Of a stretch of DNA of 59,190 nt, positions 44,216 to 52,421 are shown piece by piece; positions within the stretch are counted from its first letter, which is position 1; each line of letters opens with the position of its first letter. This DNA comes from Candidatus Rokuibacteriota bacterium (GTDB lineage: Bacteria; Methylomirabilota; Methylomirabilia; Rokubacteriales; CSP1-6). The notes below the pieces were generated by a model. That model did not search any database. It was not told the DNA's origin and saw only the letters and a list, made by a program, of their open reading frames with translations. Location of the stretch: positions 1 to 59,190 of the forward strand of contig JACPCW010000080.1 in assembly GCA_016184365.1 (NCBI GenBank). Direction: 5' to 3'. Made by a program: the position numbers and the translations under genes.

Positions 44216-44652
44216 GCGGACGCGGAGCGGATGACCGCGAGCAGTCGCCGGTCGGAGTCGTAGCGGAGCATCGTGTCCGCTTCGTCGGGGCGCGCCCAGC
44301 GCACCTCGTCGACCTCGTGGTCGTGCTCGCCTTCCTTCTCGATCGGCCGCATCAGGAACCAGCTGACGGTCTTCTTGATGCGCCGGCCTTCGCGCTGGAA
44401 CCAGTACGTGACCGGCTCGAGCTCGCGCACGACCTCGCAGCGGTAGCCGGTCTCTTCGCGGACTTCGCGGAGCGCCGCGGCCTTGGGCGACTCGCCGGCC
44501 GTCAACGCGCCCTTCGGCAGCGTCCAGACCGGGCGATCGCGGAGATCACGCGCGCGGATCAGGAGCACGTTGCCGTCACCGTCGACGACGAGGCCGCCGG
44601 CAGACACCTGGAACTGCGGTCGCGTCTGACCGTTCGGCACGGGTCTCATCAT
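44212..44652 (-). CDS. Nudix hydrolase
   Basis: A 146-residue Nudix protein. The box Gx5Ex7REUxEExGU is complete (residues 48-70: GALTAGESPK then REVREETGY). It hydrolyses a nucleoside-diphosphate-linked substrate such as ADP-ribose, diadenosine polyphosphate or an oxidised nucleotide. Convergent with and touching the upstream amidohydrolase. Confidence 0.92.
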   Translation of the reverse strand: MMRPVPNGQTRPQFQVSAGGLVVDGDGNVLLIRARDLRDRPVWTLPKGALTAGESPKAAALREVREETGYRCEVVRELEPVTYWFQREGRRIKKTVSWFLMRPIEKEGEHDHEVDEVRWARPDEADTMLRYDSDRRLLAVIRSASA

Positions 44653-44805
44653 ACCCGTGCGGATCAAGCGCGCCCGCCGCACCGCGGCCCGAGCGCGATC
44701 CTGCAGCGGAGTAGCAACCCTCGGTAGATCGGGCCATGGTCGGCGCCTTCTGGACATGGCCCCGCCCACAGAGGTAAACCCGCGTAATTCCCGGCGAACC
44801 AGGTG

Positions 44806-44821
44806 TGGCCGTCTTTTTGCT
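44806..44821 (+). promoter_or_regulatory. Sigma-54-like promoter before lipoprotein gene
   Basis: TGGCCGTCTTTTTGCT matches TGGCAC-N5-TTGCW well, with GG and GC ten bases apart. It lies 26 bases before the lipoprotein ATG, a reasonable distance for a short leader with ribosome site GCAGGAG. Confidence 0.62.
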
Positions 44822-44847
44822 GCAATCGTTTGCAGGAGCGCTTCCAC

Positions 44848-45645
44848 ATGACGACCGCGACCCGCGCCCGACAGACGCTGCCCTTCATGACCGCCTCCCT
44901 GCTCGCCTTCGCCGTCGCCGGCTGCTCGACGGCGCCGCTGCTGCAGCGACAGTCGTTCGACTTCAAGTCGACCGCTCTCTTCCAGAAGCCGTGTCCGGTA
45001 CCCGAGTCGAACGGGAACGCGCCGGGGGAGCTCCAGGCGAGCGCGACGCAGAAGGTGTCGCTCATCCAGGACAAGCGCCCGAGCAAGCTCGAGACGAAGG
45101 ACAACCGCTGCAACGCCACGTACCTCGAGAAGATGGTCGAAAAGTTCCTCGAGATCCGGGAAGCGGACGAGACCAGGGGCGTCCCGGGCGACACCGTGGA
45201 CGACGTGCGGCAGAAGGGCTTCTCGATCCACGTCGGCGGCGATGCGCGGGTGCAGCGCCCGAACACGCGCACGCTCTACGGCGCGGACGCGCTCGCCGCG
45301 GTGGGCATGGGCGTCAGCGCGCCGCCGCTGCAGAAGCCGGAAGAGATCAAGGCCTACACGGAGTTCATGGCGCTGCACTACGGCGAGGAGTACTTCGAGA
45401 AGGACATGAAGCACGTCGTCGACCGCTTCTGCCTGAACCGGCGTGAGACGCTCGACGTCGGCGACGACCGCACGTTCACGATCGTGTGGCGCGGCGGCCG
45501 GGTGCTGAAGCGCGTGATCAAGGGTGGCCCGATCGACAACCCCAAGCAGGATCGCGGCTTCCTCATCTGCCCCGGCGACTTCATCGTCGACACGCTGAGC
45601 GGCACCGCGAGCGGGGCGCTCAAGGCGATGTCGCCGGTCCCGTGA
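44848..45645 (+). CDS. Putative lipoprotein of unknown function
   Basis: A 265-residue protein with a lipobox (LAFAVAGC, Cys26), so probably membrane-anchored in the periplasm. The rest has no motif that I recognise: charged, with KDNRCNATYLEKMVEKFLEI and ALHYGEEYFEKDMKHVVDR segments and several Cys residues. A sigma-54-like element precedes it, and the helicase gene follows 19 bases downstream. Confidence 0.72.
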   Translation: MTTATRARQTLPFMTASLLAFAVAGCSTAPLLQRQSFDFKSTALFQKPCPVPESNGNAPGELQASATQKVSLIQDKRPSKLETKDNRCNATYLEKMVEKFLEIREADETRGVPGDTVDDVRQKGFSIHVGGDARVQRPNTRTLYGADALAAVGMGVSAPPLQKPEEIKAYTEFMALHYGEEYFEKDMKHVVDRFCLNRRETLDVGDDRTFTIVWRGGRVLKRVIKGGPIDNPKQDRGFLICPGDFIVDTLSGTASGALKAMSPVP

Positions 45646-45664
45646 GCCTTAGAATGCGTACCGC

Positions 45665-47308
45665 ATGGCGCTGGACCTCCTCCCGTGGTTCCCGAAAGGC
45701 TTCACTCCGCGCCCGGAGCAGAAGGCGCTGCTGGCCGAGCTCGGCGAAGCGATCGACGCGGCCGACGACGACCCCAAGGCGCCGCGCATCTTCGTCGTGG
45801 AGGCGCCGCCCGGCGTCGGCAAGAGCCACGTCGCGCTGACCGTCGCGCGCTGGAGCACGAACGCCTACCTCCTCACGTCGCAGAAGCTGCTTCAGGATCA
45901 ATACGAGCGCGAGTTCGGCGCCGACGTGCAGCTCGTGAAGGGCCGCGACAACTATCTGTGCGAGCGCTACCCCGGCGCGCGCGTGACGACCGCGTACGGC
46001 ATGTGCCGGCGCCGCGGCGGCCCGCCGTGCCAGTGTCCGTATGCGCGGGCGAAGAACGGCGCGCGGACGGGGCCGATCTTCTGCACGAACACGAGCTACT
46101 TTCTGACGCTGCGGCAGTGGCAGCGCGAGCAGGTCGAGCGGCGGCGCGTGCTCGTCGTCGACGAAGCGCACGGGCTCGAGGGGCAGCTGGCCGGCGTGTT
46201 CACCGTCGCCTTCGCCCCGGACCAGATGCGGGCGTGGTTCGGCGCGCCGCTGCCGCGGTTCCCGCTCGCCGACGACTACCGGCCGCTGCTCGACGAGCAC
46301 CACGCGCGGCTCGAAGCGGAGCTCGCGCTGATCGACGCCGAGCTCGATGCGCTCGCGCCGGGCACGGAGCCGGAGATCTTTCTGGAGATGCCGCCGTCGC
46401 CGCGCGAGCAGGACCTGCTCGGACGGCGCGACACGCTCGAGAACGCCGTCGCCCGGCTGCGCGGGTTTCTCGAAGCGCCGGAAACCGAATGGGTCGTGCG
46501 GTTTCCGCACCAGCCCCTGGCGACGCTGGAGCTCGTGCCGCTGTCGGTCGCGTCGTGGGCCGATGACCTGCTGTTCGACGCCGCCGACTTCACCGTGCTC
46601 TCGTCGGCGTTCCTCGGGCCGCGCGGCGCGCTCGCGGAGTGCTTCGGTCTCGAGCCGGGACGCTTGCGCGCGTTCGCGGCGCCGTCACCGTTTCCGCTGG
46701 CGCACCGGCCGATCGTGTACCGGCCGGTCGGCGCCCTGTCGCGCGAGACGCTGGCGGAGCTCGAGCCCGCGGTCTTCGCGGAGGTCGCCGCGATCCTCGC
46801 GAGCCATCCGCGCGACAAGGGCCTCCTCCACGTGCCGTCGTACGCGGCCGCGGATCGCCTCGTGCGCGACCTGGCGCGGCGCGCGCCGCACGAGCATCGG
46901 CGACTGATCGTCGTCGCGTCCGCCGCCGCGAAGGCGACGGCGATCGACCTGCACCGCGCGACGAGCGTGCCGACCGTGCTCGTGTCGCCGTCGCTGCGCG
47001 AGGGTGTCGATCTCCCGGACGATCAGCTGCGGTTTCAGATCGTCACGAAGATGCCGTATCCCGATCTGGGTGATCCGTGGACCGCGGCGCGCCAGGCGCG
47101 CGATCACCGCTGGTACGCGCTCGAGACGGCGAAGGCGCTCGTGCAGGCGTACGGCCGCTCGTGCCGACACGCCGGCGATCACGGCGTGACCTACGTGCTC
47201 GATGGTCAGTTCTCGCGGTTCCTCACGCGCTATCGGCCGCTGCTGCCGCGCTGGTTCGTCGACGCCGCGCACGACGCGGTGCTCGCGTGGAAGCGCCGCC
47301 CCGCCTGA
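45665..47308 (+). CDS. DinG/XPD-like ATP-dependent DNA helicase
   Basis: A 547-residue superfamily 2 helicase. Walker A is PPGVGKS (48-54), motif II DEAH (166-169) and the C-terminal domain has VLVSPSLREGVDLP and QAYGRSCRHAGDHGV. Cys99, Cys114, Cys122 or Cys124, and Cys140 lie between motifs I and II, where XPD/DinG proteins bind a 4Fe-4S cluster. Probably unwinds damaged or structured DNA 5'-3'. Shorter than E. coli DinG. Confidence 0.9.
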   Translation: MALDLLPWFPKGFTPRPEQKALLAELGEAIDAADDDPKAPRIFVVEAPPGVGKSHVALTVARWSTNAYLLTSQKLLQDQYEREFGADVQLVKGRDNYLCERYPGARVTTAYGMCRRRGGPPCQCPYARAKNGARTGPIFCTNTSYFLTLRQWQREQVERRRVLVVDEAHGLEGQLAGVFTVAFAPDQMRAWFGAPLPRFPLADDYRPLLDEHHARLEAELALIDAELDALAPGTEPEIFLEMPPSPREQDLLGRRDTLENAVARLRGFLEAPETEWVVRFPHQPLATLELVPLSVASWADDLLFDAADFTVLSSAFLGPRGALAECFGLEPGRLRAFAAPSPFPLAHRPIVYRPVGALSRETLAELEPAVFAEVAAILASHPRDKGLLHVPSYAAADRLVRDLARRAPHEHRRLIVVASAAAKATAIDLHRATSVPTVLVSPSLREGVDLPDDQLRFQIVTKMPYPDLGDPWTAARQARDHRWYALETAKALVQAYGRSCRHAGDHGVTYVLDGQFSRFLTRYRPLLPRWFVDAAHDAVLAWKRRPA

Positions 47309-47317
47309 GGCCGACCG

Positions 47318-48802
47318 CTACGCTGTGCGCAGGGACTCCGCGGCGGAGCGACCCGCGATGCGCCCGAAGACCGCGCCGGCCATGAGGCCCGAGCCCCCCG
47401 GATAGTTGTTGTAGAACAATCCGCCCACGAGCTCGCCGGCGGCGAACAGGCCGGGGATCACGTGCTGCTCGGAGTCCAGGACCTGCCCCGTTTCGGTGAT
47501 GCGCAGCCCACCGAACGTGAAGGTGATGCCCGTGGTGACGGCATAGCCGACGTACGGCGGCGTGTCGAGCGGCTGGGCCCAGTTCGACTTGGGCGGCGTG
47601 ATGCCGCGCGTGCCCTTGCCGTCCTTGATCGCGGGATTGAACGGGCCCGGCTGCACGGCCGCGTTGTACGCCTTCACCGTGCGGACGAATCCTTCCACGT
47701 CGATCTCGAGCTTCTGCGCGAGCTCCTCGAACGTGTTCGCCTCCGCCTTGGTCACCTCGCGAATGCGGTACTCCTCGCGCAGCAGGTCGAGCACCTTCTG
47801 ATCGAAGATCTGGAACGCGGCGCGGCGCGGCTGCTGGATGACTTCCTTGCCGTACTTCACGTACGTGTAGTTGCGGAAGTCCGCGCCTTCGTCGACGAAC
47901 CGCTCGCCGCGGACGTTGACGATGATCCCGACCGGATAGCTGTGCTTCTGGAAGTTGTCGCCGACCTTGCGATCACCGTGCCACGGCGCGTTGTAATCCC
48001 ACTGCACGGAATGGCAGCCGCTCCAGTGGCCCCACGGCTGCGCGCCGATGTCGAGCGCCATCCGGATGCCGTCGCCGGTGTTGTACGGCGTGCCGCGCAC
48101 GCGCGCCATGTCCCAGTTCGGCCCGAGGTAGCGCGTGCGCATCTCGACGTTGGCCTCGAAGCCGCCCGACGCGAGCACGACGGCGCGCGTCGGAATGGTT
48201 GCCGTCCCCGCCGCGGTGCGGACGACGATGCCGGTCACCGCGCCGCGATCGTCGGTGACGATCCGCGTCGCCTTCGTCTCGAAGCGCACCTCGATGCCCG
48301 CCTTCGCCGCCGCCTGGTACTCCATGTCGATCAGGCCGGGGCCGCCGCCGACGGCTTCGAGCACGAGCCCGCCCCAGAACTTGAACTTGCCGCCGACCTT
48401 GTAGGCCTGGCGCCCGAACATCGGGATCCACCGGATGCCGCGGTCGCGCATCCACCGCACCGTCGGCTGCGACTCGCGCACGACCAGCAGCGCGAGGTCG
48501 GCGTCCGCGAGGTCCTCCGTCACGCGCATGATGTCGTCGTAGAAGTCATCCTCGGTGTACGGATCGATGATCATCGACGCCTTCTCCTCGTCGGAGAGGT
48601 CGCCCACGATCTCGCAGATCTCGTCGAACGACTTGAAGCCGAACCGGAATCCGCCCGCGGTGAAGAACCCGTTTCCGCCGCGCCACGCTTCCGGCGCCTT
48701 CTCGAGCACGAGCACGCGCGCGCCCTGCTCGCGCGCCGACAGCGCCGCGCACATGGCGGCGCTGCCGCCGCCGACGACGACGACGTCCCACGCGGTCGTC
48801 AT
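47318..48802 (-). CDS. FAD-binding oxidoreductase (tricarballylate/fumarate reductase type)
   Basis: A 494-residue flavoprotein. The FAD loop is VVVVGGGSAAMCAALSA, and the C-terminal FAD segment GLFAAGELVGGLFYNNYPGG. The layout fits the tricarballylate dehydrogenase / 3-ketosteroid dehydrogenase / fumarate reductase family. The ATG at 48802 overlaps the EthD stop (ATGA), so the pair is coupled. Substrate unknown. Confidence 0.9.
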   Translation of the reverse strand: MTTAWDVVVVGGGSAAMCAALSAREQGARVLVLEKAPEAWRGGNGFFTAGGFRFGFKSFDEICEIVGDLSDEEKASMIIDPYTEDDFYDDIMRVTEDLADADLALLVVRESQPTVRWMRDRGIRWIPMFGRQAYKVGGKFKFWGGLVLEAVGGGPGLIDMEYQAAAKAGIEVRFETKATRIVTDDRGAVTGIVVRTAAGTATIPTRAVVLASGGFEANVEMRTRYLGPNWDMARVRGTPYNTGDGIRMALDIGAQPWGHWSGCHSVQWDYNAPWHGDRKVGDNFQKHSYPVGIIVNVRGERFVDEGADFRNYTYVKYGKEVIQQPRRAAFQIFDQKVLDLLREEYRIREVTKAEANTFEELAQKLEIDVEGFVRTVKAYNAAVQPGPFNPAIKDGKGTRGITPPKSNWAQPLDTPPYVGYAVTTGITFTFGGLRITETGQVLDSEQHVIPGLFAAGELVGGLFYNNYPGGSGLMAGAVFGRIAGRSAAESLRTA

Positions 48803-49119
48803 GACTGGTGAATCACCTCGGCGACCTGCATCTGCGGCGCGATGTCCGTGAAGTTCGGCACGTCGGCGAACAGCTCCTTGCCGTGCGCCGCCGCGGCCTT
48901 CTGGAACTGGTCGATCGACCCGAAATACACGTGACCGACCGCGACGTACGGCGCCTTCGATCCGGGCGCGCCGCCCGCCACGCCGCGGTCGACCTCGATC
49001 TTCTGCAGCCCCATCCCGCCCCACCGCTCGCGGACGAGCTTCATGTGCTTGTTCACGTAGTAGTCGTGGTCGAACGTCTTGCCTTCGCCGCTCGGGTACA
49101 TGACGGAGATGCGGACCAT
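48799..49119 (-). CDS. EthD family small protein
   Basis: A 106-residue dimeric alpha-beta barrel protein of the EthD type: MVRISVMYPSGEGKTFDHDY, YYVNKHMKLVRERWGG and GHVYFGSIDQFQ. Family members assist or perform oxidative reactions in degradation pathways. GAGGAGG precedes the ATG. It overlaps the flavoprotein gene, suggesting joint action. Confidence 0.9.
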   Translation of the reverse strand: MVRISVMYPSGEGKTFDHDYYVNKHMKLVRERWGGMGLQKIEVDRGVAGGAPGSKAPYVAVGHVYFGSIDQFQKAAAAHGKELFADVPNFTDIAPQMQVAEVIHQS

Positions 49120-49297
49120 GGCAGGGACCTCCTCGGTGGGGTTGGTGGGCGCAGGCTACGGAGCCGGCGCGCGGGTGTCAACCGGGCGGCCGGTCGCCTC
49201 TCGGCGTCGTCGCAGCGACTTATCTCACGTGGGGAACTTGGTTTCCTCGCTCTGCGCCGTTGTCCCGCAAATACCCGCGGGCCGGGCCTCCGACGTC

Positions 49298-49313
49298 CGG
49301 CACCGGAATTGAG
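49298..49313 (+). promoter_or_regulatory. Sigma-54-like promoter before second PEP-CTERM-like gene
   Basis: CGGCACCGGAATTGAG has GG and GA ten bases apart, as does the element at 25621. The shared form (GGCAC, then TTGA) before two paralogous genes makes chance less likely. It ends 30 bases before the ATG. Confidence 0.5.
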
Positions 49314-49343
49314 TGCTTCAGCGGCCAGAAGGAGGAACGTCCT

Positions 49344-49631
49344 ATGCGTTTCGAGCTACTTGCCGTGATCGTTCTCTTCGGAACCCTGGTCCTCGCGACC
49401 GACGTCGACGCTTTCGGAGGCGGCGGTAAGCGCCACCGTGGCGGATCGTCAGGCGGCAGTCTGACCACGACGACGGCAGCGCCCACGATCGTGCCGTCCG
49501 CAGGTCCCAGTCCCGGCTCCCCGTCGGTCGCGCCCGGCGCGCCCGTGTCAACGGTCGAGCCGTCGATCGCCGTCGCCGCGGGCCTCGGACTGCTCGGGGC
49601 GGCGTTGCTGCGACGAACGCGGATTCGGTAG
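49344..49631 (+). CDS. Gly/Pro-rich protein with VEP-type sorting tail
   Basis: A 95-residue secreted protein: signal peptide (MRFELLAVIVLFGTLVLATD), Gly/Arg-rich segment (FGGGGKRHRGGSSGG), Thr/Pro/Ser linker, then VSTVEPSIAVAAGLGLLGAA and a basic end. The motif is VEP, not PEP, but the architecture, GGCCAG-AAGGAGG leader and promoter match the paralogue at 25671. Probably an exosortase substrate. Confidence 0.72.
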   Translation: MRFELLAVIVLFGTLVLATDVDAFGGGGKRHRGGSSGGSLTTTTAAPTIVPSAGPSPGSPSVAPGAPVSTVEPSIAVAAGLGLLGAALLRRTRIR

Positions 49632-49694
49632 TGCCGCGTTCCGGCGAGGCCTGGCCGCTTGCACTGCGATCGAAGCACGTCTAGGCTGACGACG

Positions 49695-50039
49695 ATGCAC
49701 CCGGTCGAGTTCATCGGTCGGCTTCGAACCCGCGCCCCGTGGGGCGTGGCGCTCTTCGTCGGCCTGCTGCTGCTCGGTGCCGCGGAACGGCGGCTTTCCG
49801 AGATCCACTTCAACCTCCGCTCCGCCGCGACCAGCCTCGAAAACGATGACGCGCTCGACCGTGACGAGATCCGGGCTCGGCTCATCGGCGTCAAGGACGA
49901 GCAACCGCCCGCACTGCCGCGTTCCTGGACAGCATTTTCCCGTCGCGCGACGACGACATCCGTCGAGCGCCCCGTCGATCGGGCGCTCGGTGTGCCGGCG
50001 CCGCGCGGGCCGCCGGTCTCCTCCTCCACCGGCGCGTAA
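49695..50039 (+). CDS. Hypothetical single-span membrane protein
   Basis: A 114-residue frame with a short cytoplasmic N-terminus, one hydrophobic segment (WGVALFVGLLLLGAAE) and a charged then Ser/Pro-rich tail. No family recognised. It lies between two convincing small envelope-protein genes on the same strand, which supports it weakly. Confidence 0.45.
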   Translation: MHPVEFIGRLRTRAPWGVALFVGLLLLGAAERRLSEIHFNLRSAATSLENDDALDRDEIRARLIGVKDEQPPALPRSWTAFSRRATTTSVERPVDRALGVPAPRGPPVSSSTGA

Positions 50040-50110
50040 CCACGCCACGAAGCTCAATCGCGCCTGACTGCGACGACGCAGGAGTGTCTGCGCCGTCATG
50101 GAGGAGATCC

Positions 50111-50365
50111 ATGCTTCGATACTTCGCGATCCACGCCGCACTGCTCAGCAGTCTGCTCTTCGCCGCCCCCGCGCTGGCGGCCGACGTCGAAGGCAAGGTC
50201 CAGACGTTCGATCCCAGCGAGCGGACCATCGTGCTCGACAACGGGACGAAGGTCTGGCTCAGCGAGGGCGCCTCTGCGGACGCGCTGAGGGAGGGTGTGG
50301 AGGTTCGTGTCTCGTACGAGGAGCGTGACGGCAAGAATGTCGCGACGCAGATCGAAGTGAAGTAG
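50111..50365 (+). CDS. DUF1344 family small periplasmic protein
   Basis: An 84-residue protein with a signal peptide (MLRYFAIHAALLSSLLFAAP, cleavage near ALAAD) and a DUF1344-like domain: VEGKVQTFDPSERTIVLDNG and TKVWLSEGASADALREG. Role unknown; probably a small beta-barrel. GGAGGAG precedes the ATG. A long hairpin follows. Confidence 0.85.
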   Translation: MLRYFAIHAALLSSLLFAAPALAADVEGKVQTFDPSERTIVLDNGTKVWLSEGASADALREGVEVRVSYEERDGKNVATQIEVK

Positions 50366-50372
50366 GGATGCT

Positions 50373-50415
50373 CCGGACGGCGCTCGCGAGTGGAACAGAC
50401 GCGGGCGCCGTCCGG
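50373..50415 (+). terminator. Hairpin after DUF1344 gene
   Basis: CCGGACGGCGC (50373-50383) and GCGCCGTCCGG (50405-50415) form a perfect 11-bp stem around a 21-base loop, starting eight bases after the stop. No T-run. Confidence 0.55.
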
Positions 50416-50444
50416 GCCTGTCCCGGCTTCAGACTAAATTAATC

Positions 50445-50714
50445 ATGCACGCCCACGATACCGACCGCACGGTGCGCCAGCGGCTGATCGACTTGCTGCG
50501 CGAACGCTCGACCGAGCAGCTCTGCGCCACATGCCTCAGCCGGCTACTCCGTACGCCCTTGAACTCGGTACGGATGGCGACCGTCACGCTCGAGGCGTGG
50601 CCTGACGTGGCGCGGCGCTACGGGACATGCTCGAACTGCCGCAAGGATCGGATCATCACCGGTCACCGCGATGCTAGCGCGCCGGCGTCGCCAGATGCCG
50701 GCGGAACTCTTTGA
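50445..50714 (+). CDS. Small zinc-finger-like protein
   Basis: An 89-residue protein with two CxxC pairs (Cys27/Cys30 in LCATC, Cys62/Cys65 in TCSNC) separated by a helical stretch. The pattern suggests a zinc-binding, possibly DNA- or protein-binding, module. Not assigned to a family. Its end overlaps the convergent protease gene by 41 bases. Confidence 0.6.
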   Translation: MHAHDTDRTVRQRLIDLLRERSTEQLCATCLSRLLRTPLNSVRMATVTLEAWPDVARRYGTCSNCRKDRIITGHRDASAPASPDAGGTL

Positions 50715-51510
50715 AGAAGTCCGCGCGCGAGACGCCGAAGGCGTCCGCGAAGTTCCGCTCGCGGTCGCGGGACACCGCGAAGCGCGCGAAGTACGCGACG
50801 CCGGTGTCGCGCCCCGCCCGCTCGAGCAGACGGTCCGCGGCGACGAACGCCTGACCGTACGTCGCGATGGTGCCGTGGCGCTGACGCGCCGCGATCCATT
50901 CACGGCTGTCGGCGAGCGTGGCGAGCTCGGGAAACCGGCCCGGCCTGAATTCCTGATGGACGGCGCGCGCGACGGCGGCTCGCGACGGCGCGTACGGCCG
51001 CAACCCCATCGCGTCGATCGTGCGGAACTTCACCCATTCGGCGAAGCCTTCGCGGAGCCACTGATCGGACGTGCTGCGCCGGCCCGCCGCGAGCTCGTAC
51101 TGGCTCACGTGCGTGAGCTCGTGCGCCATCACACCCACCCGCACCGCGAGCGGCGCCGCCTCGAGGCGGTCACCACGGAGTAGGATGCCGTGCGCCGTGC
51201 CGACGCCCGTCGCAAAGGCCGCCTGCTCGCGCGCGACCGATTCGTTGACGTACCCGTCCTTCACCAGACCGATTTCGAACGTTGCGAGCGACGGGTACAC
51301 GTGCACGCGCACCGGCGCCCTCAGCGGCACGCCGAGCCGCGTGACCAGCACCGTCGCGACCGCGCGCAGGACCGTTTCGTCGTCGCTCTTCGCGGTGACC
51401 GCGACGGGCTCGCCGCGCTCGACCGGCACATCGATGACGGTGCGCGCCGGCTTGACGCATCCGGCCAGCGCCAGGAGCAGCAGCAGCCACGACAGACGCC
51501 GCCGCGTCAC
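50674..51510 (-). CDS. Putative HExxH metalloprotease lipoprotein
   Basis: A 278-residue protein with a lipobox (LLALAGC, Cys18) and a gluzincin-type zinc site: VMAHELTHVSQYE gives His130, Glu131 and His134, and REGFAEW supplies the third ligand. It resembles the peptidase MA-like family. The GTG at 51510 overlaps the HugZ-like stop (GTGA). Probably acts in the periplasm; substrate unknown. Confidence 0.82.
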   Translation of the reverse strand: MTRRRLSWLLLLLALAGCVKPARTVIDVPVERGEPVAVTAKSDDETVLRAVATVLVTRLGVPLRAPVRVHVYPSLATFEIGLVKDGYVNESVAREQAAFATGVGTAHGILLRGDRLEAAPLAVRVGVMAHELTHVSQYELAAGRRSTSDQWLREGFAEWVKFRTIDAMGLRPYAPSRAAVARAVHQEFRPGRFPELATLADSREWIAARQRHGTIATYGQAFVAADRLLERAGRDTGVAYFARFAVSRDRERNFADAFGVSRADFFKEFRRHLATPAR

Positions 51511-52304
51511 GTGCGCTCCGCACGCGCTCGCGCGTCGCGCAGCATCTCGATCAGCACGCGGCGCGTGTCGTCCGCCGTCGTGACTTCGCGCGGGAAGGCG
51601 ATGCGCGCGGTCCACCGCCGGTCGCCGGTGGTGAGCCGCAGCTTGAAGCCGAGCCGGTCGACGCCGATCATCTGCGCTTCGTCGGCGGCCTCGCCGGCCG
51701 CGCGCGCGTACGTGATCAGCGCATCGGCGTGATCGCGGTTCATGTGCTCGAGGATGCCGGGAGCGGCGTCGGCCAGCGGATCGGGCCGCGCGGCCTGGTA
51801 GCTCGCGGCGTCGACCCAGTCCATCGCCGCGAAGCCGCCGACGAAATAGACGTCGCGCAGCGCGAGGCGCCAGAACGCGAAGTCTTCGAAGTCCACCCAG
51901 TAGCGCGCGTTCTGATGGCGCGCCAGATACGCCTCGCGCGCCGCTGCGCGGTCCGCGCCGTCGAGCGTGCGCGCTTCACCGAGCAGCGTGACGCGCCCGG
52001 ACGCGAGCGCGTCGACCGCGTCGGGCTGCGTCACGAGCAGGCTCGCGCGCCCGTCGGCGCGGAGGTTCTGCGTGTGCATCGCCATCTCGCTGATGAGGAG
52101 GATCGGGCGCCCCTGCTCGTCGGTCGCGTACGGCATGACCGACGCGAACGGATGGCCGGGATGGCGGCGCGACAGCGTCGCGATCGATCCGGTGTCGGCG
52201 ACGTGCACGAGCGTGCGCGCGCGCTCGGCGTAGGTCGGCTCGGGCGGCGGCGGCGGCTCGTCGGGCGATCGCGGCGGTCCGGCGTGACGGTTCACGCCGG
52301 TCAT
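51507..52304 (-). CDS. HugZ-like / pyridoxamine-phosphate-oxidase-fold protein
   Basis: A 265-residue protein with a split-barrel flavin/heme-binding domain (TGSIATLSRRHPGHPFASVM) and a C-terminal DUF2470 domain (HMNRDHADALITYA), the arrangement of heme-iron utilisation protein HugZ. Its ATG at 52304 is directly followed by an inverted repeat that also occurs at the start of the membrane-protein gene at 53149. Residues 1-30 are Pro-rich. Confidence 0.87.
   Translation of the reverse strand: MTGVNRHAGPPRSPDEPPPPPEPTYAERARTLVHVADTGSIATLSRRHPGHPFASVMPYATDEQGRPILLISEMAMHTQNLRADGRASLLVTQPDAVDALASGRVTLLGEARTLDGADRAAAREAYLARHQNARYWVDFEDFAFWRLALRDVYFVGGFAAMDWVDAASYQAARPDPLADAAPGILEHMNRDHADALITYARAAGEAADEAQMIGVDRLGFKLRLTTGDRRWTARIAFPREVTTADDTRRVLIEMLRDARARAERT
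52279..52300. promoter_or_regulatory. Palindrome just after hugZ-like start codon
   Basis: CCGGCGTG-N6-CACGCCGG, perfect 8-bp arms, lies at codons 2-9 of the HugZ-like gene. It could be an operator or an mRNA hairpin at the ribosome site. A close copy with flanking identity occurs at 53810-53830. Confidence 0.6.
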
Positions 52305-52353
52305 CCTAGCGGAGTTGCCGCCCGGTCGATGTACTTCCGTCAACGTCTCCTGC

Positions 52354-52369
52354 GGGTCTCTGGGTTGCA
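52354..52369 (+). promoter_or_regulatory. Possible sigma-54-like promoter before PDZ gene
   Basis: GGGTCTCTGGGTTGCA keeps GG and GC ten bases apart with a good TTGCA, but the -24 half is weak. It ends 52 bases before the PDZ-protein ATG. Confidence 0.35.
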
Positions 52370-52421
52370 TCCCTCGTGCGCTGATTCCAGCGGCCGAGGC
52401 GCCACAGAGGAGGACGCGCAC

